Shown here: one piece after another, positions 1 through 5,990 of the stretch | Position numbering within the stretch: the first letter of the stretch is position 1 | Layout: each line of letters starts with the position of its first letter | NCBI GenBank assembly: GCA_028698405.1 | Contig: JAQVDF010000092.1 | Coordinates: 1-7,169, forward strand | DNA: 7,169 bases | Reading direction: 5' to 3' | From: Phenylobacterium sp. | Lineage (GTDB): Bacteria > Pseudomonadota > Alphaproteobacteria > Caulobacterales > Caulobacteraceae | The notes under the pieces: model-generated | What the model saw: the letters and a program-made list of their open reading frames with translations, nothing else | Database searches by the model: none | Told to the model about the DNA's origin: nothing | Translations under genes and position numbers: made by a program

Positions 1-132
1 CGCAACACCGTCGAACGCCTCTGGGCCCGGCTGAAGGACTACCGCCGCGTCGCGACACGCTACGACAAGCTCTCCGACAACTTCCTCGCCGGCGTGCTCA
101 TCGCAGCCATCGTCAGCTTCTGGGCCAAATGA
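1..132 (+). CDS. IS5-family transposase, C-terminal end (partial)
   Basis: The reading frame is open from the first base and ends at TGA 130-132, giving the last 43 residues of a protein that begins outside the window. The fragment starts RNTVERLWARLKDYRRVATR and continues RYDKLSDNFLAGVLIAAIVSF. This is the third catalytic block of IS5-type DDE transposases: the Glu at residue 5 followed seven residues later by Lys 12 is the E-(6)-K signature, and the RRVATRYDK stretch is typical of the family. The enzyme would cut and join the ends of its own insertion sequence. Whether the missing part is intact, frameshifted or truncated cannot be seen. The family assignment is confident; the exact IS and subgroup are not known. 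Confidence 0.85.
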   Translation, partial: RNTVERLWARLKDYRRVATRYDKLSDNFLAGVLIAAIVSFWAK

Positions 133-145
133 GTCCGGACCCTAG
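131..145. mobile_element. Probable right end of the IS5-family element with CTAG/TA target site
   Basis: Directly after the transposase stop comes an 8-bp palindrome, GTCCGGAC (133-140), then CC and CTAG (142-145). Read inward on the minus strand the element would begin GGGTCCGGACTCATTTGG. IS5-family elements typically have short terminal inverted repeats close to the transposase stop and duplicate a short target, YTAR or TA in some subgroups, which CTAG or its central TA would satisfy. The left terminus lies outside the window, so neither the inverted repeat nor the duplication can be confirmed, and the boundary may be off by a few bases. Confidence 0.5.
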
Positions 146-504
146 GCCCTCTTTTCCTCGCAGGTGGCCGCGCCGGTGGTCAGGGTGCAGCCGTGGTCGC
201 AGTACATGCGCGCGGTGTTGCCGGCGCCGTCGGTGCATTCGGCGATGGCCGCGCCGGTGGCGCAGACGCCCTTTCCGCGCCCCGTGGACAGCCGGTAGGT
301 GATGCTCCCGCAGGTCTTCTCGATCTCGGCTGCGGCGTAGCGGACGGGTGCGCGCACCGGCTCGGGGCTCGCCTGCCCCTGGTCGGCGACGAGGACTGTC
401 AGGCCCTGGCGGAGCGGCGGGGCCTCGCCCGCGGCGGTGTCGGCGATGGTGGCGGCGACCGCGATGGCGACCACCGCGCCCACGGCCATCTCGAGCGGCT
501 TCAT
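142..504 (-). CDS. Small exported cysteine-rich protein, unknown function
   Basis: This encodes a 120-residue protein I do not recognise. The start at 504 gives MKPLEMAVGAVVAIAVAATI, a short N-terminus followed by a hydrophobic segment (about residues 6-21) that fits a signal peptide or membrane anchor. The longer frame back to 663 adds 53 arginine-rich residues before this segment and is unlikely. A weak GGGACGG lies about 10 bases before the start. The mature part has six cysteines (65, 81, 90, 102, 106, 115), an even number that suggests disulfides in the periplasm or outside the cell. No enzyme motif is visible. The TAG stop lies in the CTAG that is the likely IS target site, so the insertion ends exactly at the gene's 3' end; if CTAG is the duplicated target the native stop is kept. 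Upstream is the non-coding region with the inverted-repeat ladder. Existence as a gene is fairly likely; function is unknown. Confidence 0.65.
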   Translation of the reverse strand: MKPLEMAVGAVVAIAVAATIADTAAGEAPPLRQGLTVLVADQGQASPEPVRAPVRYAAAEIEKTCGSITYRLSTGRGKGVCATGAAIAECTDGAGNTARMYCDHGCTLTTGAATCEEKRA

Positions 505-539
505 CTGTGCGTTCCGTCCCTGTGATCTTGTCGCTGCGG

Positions 540-562
540 CCCGGCCGCGCGTGTTGGCCGGG
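540..562. repeat. Inverted repeat (7-bp stem, 9-base loop)
   Basis: CCCGGCC at 540-546 pairs perfectly with GGCCGGG at 556-562. It lies 36 bases before the start of the minus-strand exported-protein gene, so on that transcript it would be a leader hairpin. It has no T-tract on either side that would make it an intrinsic terminator. In GC-rich DNA a stem like this can occur by chance. Confidence 0.35.
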
Positions 563-622
563 TGTTTAGGCGCGCTCGGCGAGGACGCGCAGGTGCAGCG
601 TCGCACGGCGACATGCGCCACC

Positions 623-673
623 GTTGCAGCCCGGACCTGCAACCGGTGCAGCGCCGGTTGCATGTCGATGCAA
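623..673. repeat. Ladder of three overlapping inverted repeats built on TTGCA/TGCAA
   Basis: Three perfect inverted repeats overlap here. The first pairs GTTGCAG (623-629) with CTGCAAC (637-643) over a 7-base loop. The second pairs TGCAACCGG (638-646) with CCGGTTGCA (654-662) over a 7-base loop. The third pairs TTGCAT (658-663) with ATGCAA (668-673) over a 4-base loop. Neighbouring pairs share an arm, so the stems are mutually exclusive in one RNA. As DNA, the same bases form four alternating TTGCA/TGCAA boxes. The block lies 60-110 bases past the thiG stop and 119-169 bases before the exported-protein start, both on the minus strand. It could be an operator cluster, a leader switch or a thiG 3' structure. 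No T-tract follows, so simple termination is unlikely. The pairing is seen directly; the role is inference. Confidence 0.6.
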
Positions 674-732
674 ATTGCGGAATGCGGTTCGGCGAGGCCC
701 CTGCGCCGTGACGCCGAGACCTCTGTCGGGCG

Positions 733-1521
733 TCAGATCATGCCGGAGAGCGGGCTCGACGGGTCGGCGTACATCCGCTTGGCCATCCGCCCGGCGAGGT
801 AGGCCTCGCGGCCCGCGATGACCGCATGGCGCATGGCCCGAGCCATGCGGATCGGGTCCTTGGCCTCGGCGATCGCGGTGTTCATCAGCACCGCATCGCA
901 CCCGAGCTCCATGGCCAGCGCCGCGTCCGAGGCCGTGCCGACCCCGGCGTCGACCAGCACCGGCACCTTGGACTGTTCGATGATCAGGCCGAGGTTGAGG
1001 AAGTTCTGGATGCCGCGACCCGAGCCGATCGGCGCGCCGGCCGGCATGATCGCCGCCGCCCCCGCCTCCTCGAGCTTCTTGGCGTAGACCGGATCGTCGT
1101 TGGTGTAGACCATCACCTGGAAGCCGTCGGCCACCAGCAGCTTCAGGGCCCGGAGGGTCTCTTCCATGTCGGGGAGCAGGTGCTTGGTCTGGGACAGCAC
1201 CTCGAGCTTGACGAGGTCCCAGCCGCCGGCCTCGCGGGCCAGCCGCAGCGTGCGCACCGCCTCCTGGCCGGTGTAGCAGCCGGCTGTGTTCGGCAGGAAG
1301 GTGAAGCGGTCGGGTTTCACGTAGTCGACCAGCATCGGCTGGCTGGGGTCGGACAGGTTCACCCGCCGCAGCGCCACGGTGACGATCTCCGCCCCCGCCG
1401 CCTCGGCCGCCGCCGCGTTCTGGGCGTAGTCCTTGTACTTGCCGGTGCCGACGATGAGGCGCGAGCGGAAGGTGCGGCCCGCGACGGTCCAGGTGTCTTC
1501 TTGCTGCAAGGCGCCGTCCAT
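733..1521 (-). CDS. thiG: Thiazole synthase ThiG
   Basis: ThiG (262 residues, a normal length) forms the thiazole phosphate of thiamine in the cytoplasm from 1-deoxy-D-xylulose 5-phosphate, a glycine- or tyrosine-derived imine and the thiocarboxylate on ThiS. The (beta/alpha)8 barrel is recognisable throughout: [14 protein letters not shown] near residue 20, the conserved [20 protein letters not shown] at 76-95, and WDLVKLEVL around 101-109. Lys105 in that last motif matches the lysine that forms the Schiff base with the sugar phosphate. [20 protein letters not shown] and the phosphate-binding stretch [20 protein letters not shown] follow. The start at 1521 ([11 protein letters not shown]) overlaps the thiS stop by one base (TGATG), which indicates translational coupling. 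The longer frame reaching 1773 reads through thiS out of frame and is rejected. All expected motifs are intact. Confidence 0.96.
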   Translation of the reverse strand: MDGALQQEDTWTVAGRTFRSRLIVGTGKYKDYAQNAAAAEAAGAEIVTVALRRVNLSDPSQPMLVDYVKPDRFTFLPNTAGCYTGQEAVRTLRLAREAGGWDLVKLEVLSQTKHLLPDMEETLRALKLLVADGFQVMVYTNDDPVYAKKLEEAGAAAIMPAGAPIGSGRGIQNFLNLGLIIEQSKVPVLVDAGVGTASDAALAMELGCDAVLMNTAIAEAKDPIRMARAMRHAVIAGREAYLAGRMAKRMYADPSSPLSGMI

Positions 1522-1721
1522 CAGCCCCCTCCCACGAACTGAACGATCTCGATCCGGTCGCCGTCGGCGACAGGGGTCCTGGCGTAGACGGAGCGGGGTA
1601 CGATCTCGAGGTTGCGCTCCACCGCGACCTTGCGGGCGTCGAGGCCAAGGGCGGCGACGAGCCCGGCGATGTCGCGGACCTCCTCGAAAGCCCGTGTCTC
1701 GCCGTTGATGGTCAGGGTCAT
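1521..1721 (-). CDS. thiS: Sulfur carrier protein ThiS
   Basis: ThiS is a small ubiquitin-like protein whose C-terminal glycine is adenylated and converted to a thiocarboxylate, which gives its sulfur to ThiG. The 66-residue product begins [12 protein letters not shown], contains the family pattern [13 protein letters not shown] (residues 32-44) and [14 protein letters not shown], and ends in the needed Gly-Gly (here Gly-Gly-Gly). Two ATG codons stand in tandem (1724 and 1721). I chose the second because an AGG lies seven bases before it and only four before the first; the alternative adds one Met. The frame is open much further upstream, across aroQ on the opposite strand, but nothing there resembles ThiS. 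thiG follows with a one-base overlap. No gene for ThiF, ThiO/ThiH or ThiE is next to the pair, so activation must come from elsewhere in the genome. Confidence 0.93.
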   Translation of the reverse strand: MTLTINGETRAFEEVRDIAGLVAALGLDARKVAVERNLEIVPRSVYARTPVADGDRIEIVQFVGGG

Positions 1722-1745
1722 CATGGAGCCTATTACGCCTGGTGC

Positions 1746-1772
1746 TTGTGACCCCCGCGCTCCCCGGATACA
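1746..1772 (+). promoter_or_regulatory. Possible promoter for aroQ-accB-accC
   Basis: In the 75-bp gap between the divergent thiS and aroQ genes, TTGTGA (1746-1751) and GATACA (1767-1772) resemble -35 and -10 hexamers. The 15-base spacing is short and both matches are partial. A start near 1779 would leave a leader of about 20 bases. This is the only place before aroQ free of coding sequence, so some promoter is expected here, but the exact hexamers are uncertain. I found no good counterpart for thiS on the other strand. Confidence 0.25.
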
Positions 1773-1799
1773 AGACGCCGGAATCGACCGCGGGGCCGA

Positions 1800-2237
1800 A
1801 TGTCGAAACCGATCTATGTGCTGAGCGGCCCCAATCTCAACCTCTTGGGGGTCCGTGAGCCGGAGATTTACGGAAAACAGACCCTGGACGACGTGCGGGC
1901 GGCCTGTGAGGCCCGCGCCGCCGCGCTCGGTCGCCAGATCGTGTTCCGTCAAACCAACCATGAGGGCGAGCTCATCGACTGGGTGCAGGAAGCCCGCGAG
2001 GCGGCCAGCGCCCTGGTCATCAACCCGGCAGGCTACGGCCACACTTCCGTCGCGCTGCTGGACGCACTGAAGATGCTCGCCATTCCCATCGTCGAGTGTC
2101 ATCTGTCGAACCCGGCCTCGCGGGAAGAGTTCCGCAGGCACACCTACGTCTCTCTCGCCGCGACGGGCCTGGTGTCCGGCTTCGGGGCGAAGAGCTACGA
2201 ACTGGCCGTAGAGGCCGCAGCGGGCCTCTCCGCGTAA
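1800..2237 (+). CDS. aroQ: Type II 3-dehydroquinate dehydratase
   Basis: The 145-residue cytoplasmic enzyme dehydrates 3-dehydroquinate to 3-dehydroshikimate, step three of the shikimate pathway, by the trans (type II) mechanism as a dodecamer. The N-terminal block [18 protein letters not shown] carries Arg19 and the catalytic Tyr24. Asn75, His81, Glu99, His101 and Arg112 fall at the positions known from the Mycobacterium tuberculosis enzyme, within [11 protein letters not shown] and [19 protein letters not shown]. The substrate-binding loop reads NPAGYGHTS where the commonest form is NPGAYTHTS; all catalytic residues are kept, so activity is expected. The length is typical. The ATG at 1800 lies just after a weak GGGG. 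accB follows after 22 bases, the usual alphaproteobacterial neighbour, suggesting one transcript with accB and accC. The gene is sometimes named aroK/aroD-like in old annotations; the type II fold is clear. Confidence 0.96.
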   Translation: MSKPIYVLSGPNLNLLGVREPEIYGKQTLDDVRAACEARAAALGRQIVFRQTNHEGELIDWVQEAREAASALVINPAGYGHTSVALLDALKMLAIPIVECHLSNPASREEFRRHTYVSLAATGLVSGFGAKSYELAVEAAAGLSA

Positions 2238-2259
2238 GCCTCCAGCAAGGGTCTTTGTC

Positions 2260-2733
2260 ATGGCGAGCAGTCCGAAGGCTTCGGCCGATCCGTTCGATGC
2301 GCGTGTGGTGCGCAAGCTGGCCGAAATCCTCACCGACACCGGCCTGACCGAGATCGAGATCGAGCACAACGACCTCAAGATCCGCGTGGCCCGCAGCGTG
2401 ACGGTGAACGCCCAGGTGGCGGCCGCGCCGGCCTATGCGCCGCCCCCGCAGGCCGCTCCGGCCGCCGAGGCGGCGCCGGCCGCCCCCGCCGCGCCGCGGG
2501 GCGATACCGTCAACTCGCCGATGGTCGGCACCGTCTATCTGCAGCCGCAGCCCGGCGCGGATCCGTTCGTACGGGTTGGCGATACGGTCCAGGCCGGCCA
2601 GACGCTGATGATCGTCGAGGCGATGAAGACCATGAACCCGATCCCCGCCCCCAAGGCCGGCAAGGTCGTGGAGATCCTGGTCGCGGACGGTCAGCCGGTC
2701 GAGTTCGGCGAACCGCTGGTCGTCCTCGAGTAG
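2260..2733 (+). CDS. accB: Biotin carboxyl carrier protein of acetyl-CoA carboxylase
   Basis: AccB (157 residues) carries the biotin that AccC carboxylates and that AccA/AccD then uses to make malonyl-CoA, the first committed step of fatty-acid synthesis in the cytoplasm. The N-terminal part (about 11-45) reads [20 protein letters not shown] and is the family's leading segment. Residues 52-79 are a flexible Ala/Pro linker. The biotinyl domain runs from about 82 to the end, with [20 protein letters not shown] and the biotin-attachment motif EAMKTMNPI, whose Lys123 would be biotinylated. The longer loop [14 protein letters not shown] is the thumb typical of acetyl-CoA carboxylase carriers. An AGGG lies 9 bases before the ATG. 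accC begins three bases after the stop, so the two subunits are almost certainly co-translated. Nothing is missing. Confidence 0.97.
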   Translation: MASSPKASADPFDARVVRKLAEILTDTGLTEIEIEHNDLKIRVARSVTVNAQVAAAPAYAPPPQAAPAAEAAPAAPAAPRGDTVNSPMVGTVYLQPQPGADPFVRVGDTVQAGQTLMIVEAMKTMNPIPAPKAGKVVEILVADGQPVEFGEPLVVLE

Positions 2734-2736
2734 GCC

Positions 2737-4089
2737 ATGTTCGAGAAGATCCTCATCGCCAACCGCGGCGAGATCGCGCTGCGCGTCCACCGCGCCTGCA
2801 AGGAGATGGGCATCGCCACCGTGGCGGTCCACTCCGAGGCCGACGCCGGCGCCATGTGGGTGCGGCTGGCCGACGAGAGCGTCTGCATCGGGCCGGCGCC
2901 GGCGGCCAAGAGCTACCTGAACATCCCCTCGATCATCGCCGCGGCGGAGATCACCGGGGCAAACGCCATCCACCCGGGCTACGGCTTCCTGTCCGAGAAC
3001 GCCCGCTTCGCCGAGATCGTCCAGGCGCACGGCTTCACCTTCATCGGTCCGAAGCCCGAGCACATCCGGATGATGGGGGACAAGATCACCGCCAAGCAGG
3101 CGGCCAGGGACGCCGGCATCCCGGTGGTCCCCGGCTCCGACGGCGCGGTGAAGACCGTCGAGGAGGCCGAGGCGGCCGCCAAGGCGATCGGCTTTCCGGT
3201 GCTGATCAAGGCGGCGGCCGGCGGCGGCGGGCGCGGCATGAAGGTCGCCCCCAACCCCGAGAGCCTGGCGGAGGCCGTGGCCACCGCCCAGGCCGAGGCC
3301 CGGGCCGCGTTCGGCGACGACTCCGTCTACATGGAGCGCTACCTCCAGACCCCGCGGCACATCGAGATCCAGGTCGTGGCCGACGCGTTCGGCAACGTCT
3401 GCCACCTGGGTGAGCGCGACTGTTCGCTGCAGCGCCGCCACCAGAAGGTGCTGGAGGAGGCCCCCTCCCCCGCCATCGACGCCAAGGCCCGTGAAGAGAT
3501 CGGCCGGATCGTCGTCGAGGCCATCAAGAAGATCGGCTATCTCGGCGTGGGGACTGTGGAATTCCTCTACGAGAACGGCGAGTTCTTCTTCATCGAGATG
3601 AACACCCGCCTGCAGGTCGAGCACCCGGTGACGGAAGCCATCACCGGCATCGATCTGGTGCGCGAGCAGATCCGCATTGCGGCCGGGGAGCCCCTGTCGT
3701 TCAAGCAGTCGGACGTGGTCTTCGAGGGCCACGCCATCGAGTGCCGGATCAACGCCGAGAACCCGAAGACCTTCACCCCTTCTCCGGGGCTGGTCACCGA
3801 CTTCCACGCGCCGGGCGGCCTGGGCGTGCGGCTCGATTCGGCGCTCTACACCGGCTACTCGATCCCGCCCTACTACGACAGCCTCGCCGGCAAGCTGATC
3901 GTCCATGGCCGCGATCGGGAGGAATGCATCGCCCGCCTCTGCCGGTGCCTGGGCGAGATGGTCGTCGGCGGCGTCGAAACCACCATCCCGCTCTTCCAGG
4001 AGCTGATGAACCAGCCCGACATCCTCGCCGGAGACTACGACATCCACTGGCTCGAACGCTGGATGAAGTCGCAGCAGGACGCGGCGTAG
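2737..4089 (+). CDS. accC: Biotin carboxylase subunit of acetyl-CoA carboxylase
   Basis: AccC (450 residues, full length) uses ATP and bicarbonate to carboxylate the biotin of AccB. The N-terminal domain opens with [17 protein letters not shown], the hallmark of the family, and includes [18 protein letters not shown] (about 78-95). The ATP-grasp domain shows Lys116 (MMGDK), Lys158 before the glycine-rich loop [11 protein letters not shown], and Lys237 in [13 protein letters not shown]. The catalytic core [19 protein letters not shown] holds Glu275, Glu287, Asn289 and Arg291, and LQVEHPVTE holds Glu295. Arg337 in AIECRINAE completes the set known from E. coli. The C-terminal domain includes [20 protein letters not shown]. 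The start three bases after the accB stop is supported by the conserved N-terminus and an AGG in the preceding bases. The protein is a stand-alone subunit, not a fusion with the carrier as in propionyl-CoA carboxylase. All catalytic residues are present. Confidence 0.98.
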   Translation: MFEKILIANRGEIALRVHRACKEMGIATVAVHSEADAGAMWVRLADESVCIGPAPAAKSYLNIPSIIAAAEITGANAIHPGYGFLSENARFAEIVQAHGFTFIGPKPEHIRMMGDKITAKQAARDAGIPVVPGSDGAVKTVEEAEAAAKAIGFPVLIKAAAGGGGRGMKVAPNPESLAEAVATAQAEARAAFGDDSVYMERYLQTPRHIEIQVVADAFGNVCHLGERDCSLQRRHQKVLEEAPSPAIDAKAREEIGRIVVEAIKKIGYLGVGTVEFLYENGEFFFIEMNTRLQVEHPVTEAITGIDLVREQIRIAAGEPLSFKQSDVVFEGHAIECRINAENPKTFTPSPGLVTDFHAPGGLGVRLDSALYTGYSIPPYYDSLAGKLIVHGRDREECIARLCRCLGEMVVGGVETTIPLFQELMNQPDILAGDYDIHWLERWMKSQQDAA

Positions 4090-4142
4090 GCGCGGGCGCG
4101 TCACACCCTCCCCCTGTGGGGCGGGAAAGGTAGAATGGCCCA

Positions 4143-4790
4143 ATGTCCGCCCGGTTCGGCCCGCAGGAGCTGCTCGGCTGCTACGCGAGAGGCGTCTTCC
4201 CGATGGCCGACGCCCGGGAGGACGACCGGATCTTCCTGATCGACCCGGAGCGGCGGGGGGTGATCCCCCTGGACCGCTTCCACATCTCGCGCCGGCTGGC
4301 CCGCACGGTGCGGTCCGATCCCTTCGAGATCCGCATCGACACCGCCTTCTCCGAGGTGGTGGAGGCTTGCGCCACCGCCGAGGGGCGCGCCGAGACCTGG
4401 ATAAATCGGCCGATCGAGCGGATGTACGCCGACCTGTTCGCCCTCGGCCACGCTCACAGCGTCGAGTGCTGGAGGGACGATGAACTGGTCGGCGGGCTCT
4501 ACGGCGTCAGCCTGAGGGGGGCCTTCTTCGGCGAGAGCATGTTCAGCCGGGCGCGCGACGCTTCGAAGGTCGCGCTCGTGCACCTGGTTGCGCGGCTGAA
4601 GATGACCGGCTTCGTGCTGCTGGACGCCCAGTTCATGACCGAGCACCTGGCCCAGTTCGGCGCCGAGGAGATCTCCCGCGCCGAGTATCAGCGCCGGCTG
4701 GTCGCCGCGCTGGAGGTCGAGGCCGACCTCGGGGCCGCGGCGACCTGCTCGGGCACGGGCGCCCTGCAGGTGATCACCCAGGCGTCATAG
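4143..4790 (+). CDS. aat: Leucyl/phenylalanyl-tRNA--protein transferase
   Basis: Aat transfers Leu or Phe from charged tRNA to N-terminal Arg or Lys of proteins, marking them for ClpS/ClpAP degradation in the cytoplasm. The 215-residue protein has the family blocks in order: [15 protein letters not shown] (9-23), [19 protein letters not shown] (34-52), [20 protein letters not shown] (84-103), AHSVECW (104-110), [20 protein letters not shown] (115-134), [11 protein letters not shown], and [19 protein letters not shown] (159-177). Asp161 in LLDAQ fits the catalytically important Asp of the family. A purine-rich GGGAAAGG ends 12 bases before the ATG. An earlier ATG at 4135 is out of frame. It follows accC by 53 bases without a convincing terminator, so it may share that transcript. 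Residues after about 190 are an unconserved tail whose codons lie antisense to the DUF2155 gene; the stop is inside that gene. Confidence 0.95.
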   Translation: MSARFGPQELLGCYARGVFPMADAREDDRIFLIDPERRGVIPLDRFHISRRLARTVRSDPFEIRIDTAFSEVVEACATAEGRAETWINRPIERMYADLFALGHAHSVECWRDDELVGGLYGVSLRGAFFGESMFSRARDASKVALVHLVARLKMTGFVLLDAQFMTEHLAQFGAEEISRAEYQRRLVAALEVEADLGAAATCSGTGALQVITQAS

Positions 4791-5410
4791 ACCGGGTGCT
4801 CCAGGGGGTTCAGCCCCGGAGACGAGGCGTACATCCAGCCGCGGAAGGCGCGCCTGGCCGGCGGGGTGGAGCGGCCGGGGGCCGCGCGCGGCTGGCTGTC
4901 GATCTCCACATAGGCGATGGCGTCCTCCATCGCCTCGTCGGCGGTGGCCCGCTCGCAGGCCCGCACGGTGAACACCAGGTTCTTGTAGCGCACGGGCTGG
5001 CCCACCTTGGCCTCGAAGCGCAGGGTCTCGGCGGTGATCTTGTCGATCGCCTGCAGCACCGCGACGTTGTGGCGAATGCGCTTCGGCAGAGGCTCGGGCG
5101 CGGCCTTCTCCTCGGCGGCCTTGGTTTCCGGTTCGGGCTCGGGATCGGGTTCGGCCTTCTCCACCGGAAGCGGCGGGGCCGGTTCCGGCGGTAGCGCCTC
5201 GACCACAGCCGGCGGCGCCTCCTCCTGGGGCGGCGCGGCGTCGACGGGCGGGATGACCAGTTCGCCGGGGGCCGGCTGGACCGCTGGGGGCGGCAGCTGG
5301 GGCGCCGGCTGGGCCGAAACCACCAGCGCCAGCGCGCCGGCGCCGGTCAGCGTCGCCGCGCCGAGCAGCAGCCGGGAGCCCTTGCGTCGATCCATGCGGC
5401 TGCGAGTCAT
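4688..5410 (-). CDS. DUF2155-type exported protein
   Basis: A 240-residue protein with a C-terminal domain that matches my memory of DUF2155, a family of unknown function found in Alphaproteobacteria. Residues 1-33 look like a signal peptide (positive [13 protein letters not shown], then a hydrophobic run ending in VSA-Q). Residues 34-109 are a Pro/Glu/Ala-rich linker including [21 protein letters not shown] in part, likely a periplasmic spacer. The folded part (about 112-217) has [60 protein letters not shown] and WVITCR. Its two cysteines, 152 and 215, are the only ones in the protein and could form a disulfide. The start at 5410 is 10 bases after the NDUFA12-like stop, with AGG 10 bases before it; Met6 (5395) is the alternative, and the frame back to 5476 lies inside the neighbouring gene. 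The last 33 codons are antisense to aat, and this overlap includes the conserved YDAWVITC. Confidence 0.85.
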   Translation of the reverse strand: MTRSRMDRRKGSRLLLGAATLTGAGALALVVSAQPAPQLPPPAVQPAPGELVIPPVDAAPPQEEAPPAVVEALPPEPAPPLPVEKAEPDPEPEPETKAAEEKAAPEPLPKRIRHNVAVLQAIDKITAETLRFEAKVGQPVRYKNLVFTVRACERATADEAMEDAIAYVEIDSQPRAAPGRSTPPARRAFRGWMYASSPGLNPLEHPVYDAWVITCRAPVPEQVAAAPRSASTSSAATSRR

Positions 5411-5420
5411 GGGCGTGAGC

Positions 5421-5816
5421 CTATTCCGGCGTCCAGGCCTCGTAATCCCCGGTCGCCCGCGGCCGTTCGCCGCCACGCGCCAGCGAGCCCTTCGGCCGCC
5501 AGGCGAATCGGGTGCCCGTCAAATTGGGCTGGTAGTCCTTCTCCCACGCCTTGCGCGGCAGCGGCGCGCTGGTCGGCGGATCGGCGAAGGTGTGATGCAG
5601 CCAGCCGTGCCAGTCCGGCGGCACCTTCGAGGCCTCGGCGTAGCCGTCGTAGATCACCCAGCGGCGCTTGCGGCCGTCGTAGCTGTCGGACGTGTCCTTG
5701 GCTTCGTAGTACTTGTTACCGAACTCGTCCTGGCCGACGAACACGCCGCGGCGCTTGATGTGGAACTTCGCGCCCAGGGTCCCGCCGTGCCACCAGGTGA
5801 AAATCGCCTTCAACAC
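5421..5816 (-). CDS. NDUFA12/B17.2-like complex I accessory subunit
   Basis: This 131-residue protein belongs to the NDUFA12 (B17.2) family, a supernumerary subunit of respiratory complex I shared by mitochondria and Alphaproteobacteria, where it sits on the peripheral arm facing the cytoplasm. Typical features are the start MLKAIFTWWHGGTLGAKF, VGQDEFGNKYYEAKD (27-41), RRWVIYDGYAEASKVPPDWH (51-70) and GWLHHTFADPPT (71-82). I chose the GTG at 5816 because it yields MLKAIFTWW, the usual family N-terminus, with AAGGG about 11 bases upstream. The longer GTG start at 5897 would add 27 arginine-rich residues that the family lacks and would run through the likely promoter. The DUF2155 gene follows after 10 bases, so the pair is probably one operon. 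It has no signal peptide or membrane segment. It is remote from any nuo genes in this window. Confidence 0.92.
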   Translation of the reverse strand: MLKAIFTWWHGGTLGAKFHIKRRGVFVGQDEFGNKYYEAKDTSDSYDGRKRRWVIYDGYAEASKVPPDWHGWLHHTFADPPTSAPLPRKAWEKDYQPNLTGTRFAWRPKGSLARGGERPRATGDYEAWTPE

Positions 5817-5856
5817 GATGCTTGGAACCCTTGTCTGCGGCCGAAAAAACGCGCGG

Positions 5857-5885
5857 ACAATAGCTCGGCGACCCCAGTCGGTCCA
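5857..5885 (-). promoter_or_regulatory. Likely sigma-70-type promoter for the NDUFA12-like/DUF2155 pair
   Basis: On the minus strand, TGGACC (5885-5880) and TATTGT (5862-5857) are separated by exactly 17 bases, each matching four of six consensus positions. The bases around the -10, GCTATTGT, also resemble the Caulobacter-type GCTANAWC element. Transcription would begin near 5850, about 34 bases before the GTG start, and the first transcribed bases would be G followed by six U (5849-5844). The location and spacing fit; the hexamer matches are moderate. Confidence 0.4.
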
Positions 5886-5899
5886 GCGCAGCCGCACTT

Positions 5900-5932
5900 C
5901 AATATATTGGGGATGAGCGGCCCTGCGGCCGC
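5900..5932. promoter_or_regulatory. Palindromes in the divergent intergenic region
   Basis: CAATATATTG (5900-5909) is a perfect 10-bp AT-rich palindrome, striking in DNA this GC-rich. Eight bases further on, GCGGCC (5917-5922) and GGCCGC (5927-5932) form a perfect 6-bp inverted repeat around CTGC. They sit between two divergent genes, so a terminator role is unlikely and a protein-binding site is possible. The AT-rich block could also be a promoter or a melting site. Function is inferred from position only. Confidence 0.35.
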
Positions 5933-5940
5933 AACATCTA

Positions 5941-5969
5941 TTGAGACGCCCGGTATGCTTGCCTAACCT
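5941..5969 (+). promoter_or_regulatory. Possible promoter for the reductase-like gene
   Basis: TTGAGA (5941-5946) matches the -35 consensus at five of six positions, and TAACCT (5964-5969) follows after 17 bases but matches the -10 poorly. Transcription from it would begin near 5976, only two bases before the ribosome-binding site. The -35 match and spacing are good; the weak -10 keeps this tentative. Confidence 0.3.
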
Positions 5970-5990
5970 CGATTCGCAGGGAGCGGGCGG

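Larger units (their letters stand above)
505..732. other. Non-coding region between thiG and the exported-protein gene
   Basis: I find no credible gene in these 228 bases. Frames that cross it are shadows or arginine/alanine-rich extensions of neighbours. It holds the inverted-repeat ladder (623-673) and a GC-rich hairpin (540-562). I could not identify a convincing -35/-10 pair for the minus-strand gene starting at 504, although a transcript for it should begin here or come from thiG readthrough. Confidence 0.5.

Noticed and set aside
437..802. A 121-codon plus-strand frame across the non-coding region
   Set aside because: No ribosome-binding site, no recognisable motif, and it runs across the inverted repeats and into the antisense of thiG.
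566..1648. A 360-codon minus-strand frame over thiG and thiS
   Set aside because: It is an out-of-frame reading of thiG, which has all its motifs in another frame of the same strand; the product is Arg/Gly/Pro-rich noise.
1725..1799. A TPP riboswitch (thi box) before thiS
   Set aside because: The divergent gap is only 75 bp, mostly promoter-length sequence, and I see none of the conserved TPP aptamer segments.
2026..2046. The NPAGYGHTS loop of AroQ as an inactivating change from NPGAYTHTS
   Set aside because: All known catalytic residues are kept, and I recall similar NPAGY-HTS forms in other Alphaproteobacteria, so it is ordinary lineage variation.
4109..4120. CCCC-TGT-GGGG mini-hairpin between accC and aat as a terminator
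   Set aside because: The stem is only four base pairs and no T-tract follows; readthrough into aat is more likely.
2020..4143. A 707-codon open frame on the minus strand, antisense to aroQ, accB, accC
   Set aside because: It mirrors accC and accB, whose proteins are unmistakable. Long antisense frames are common opposite GC-rich genes, and the product is a low-complexity string of Arg, Gly, Asp and His with no motif.
5007..5966. A 319-codon plus-strand frame opposite the DUF2155 and NDUFA12-like genes
   Set aside because: The Gly/Ser/Ala repeats are the complement of the Pro/Glu linker of the DUF2155 protein, and the rest is antisense to NDUFA12.
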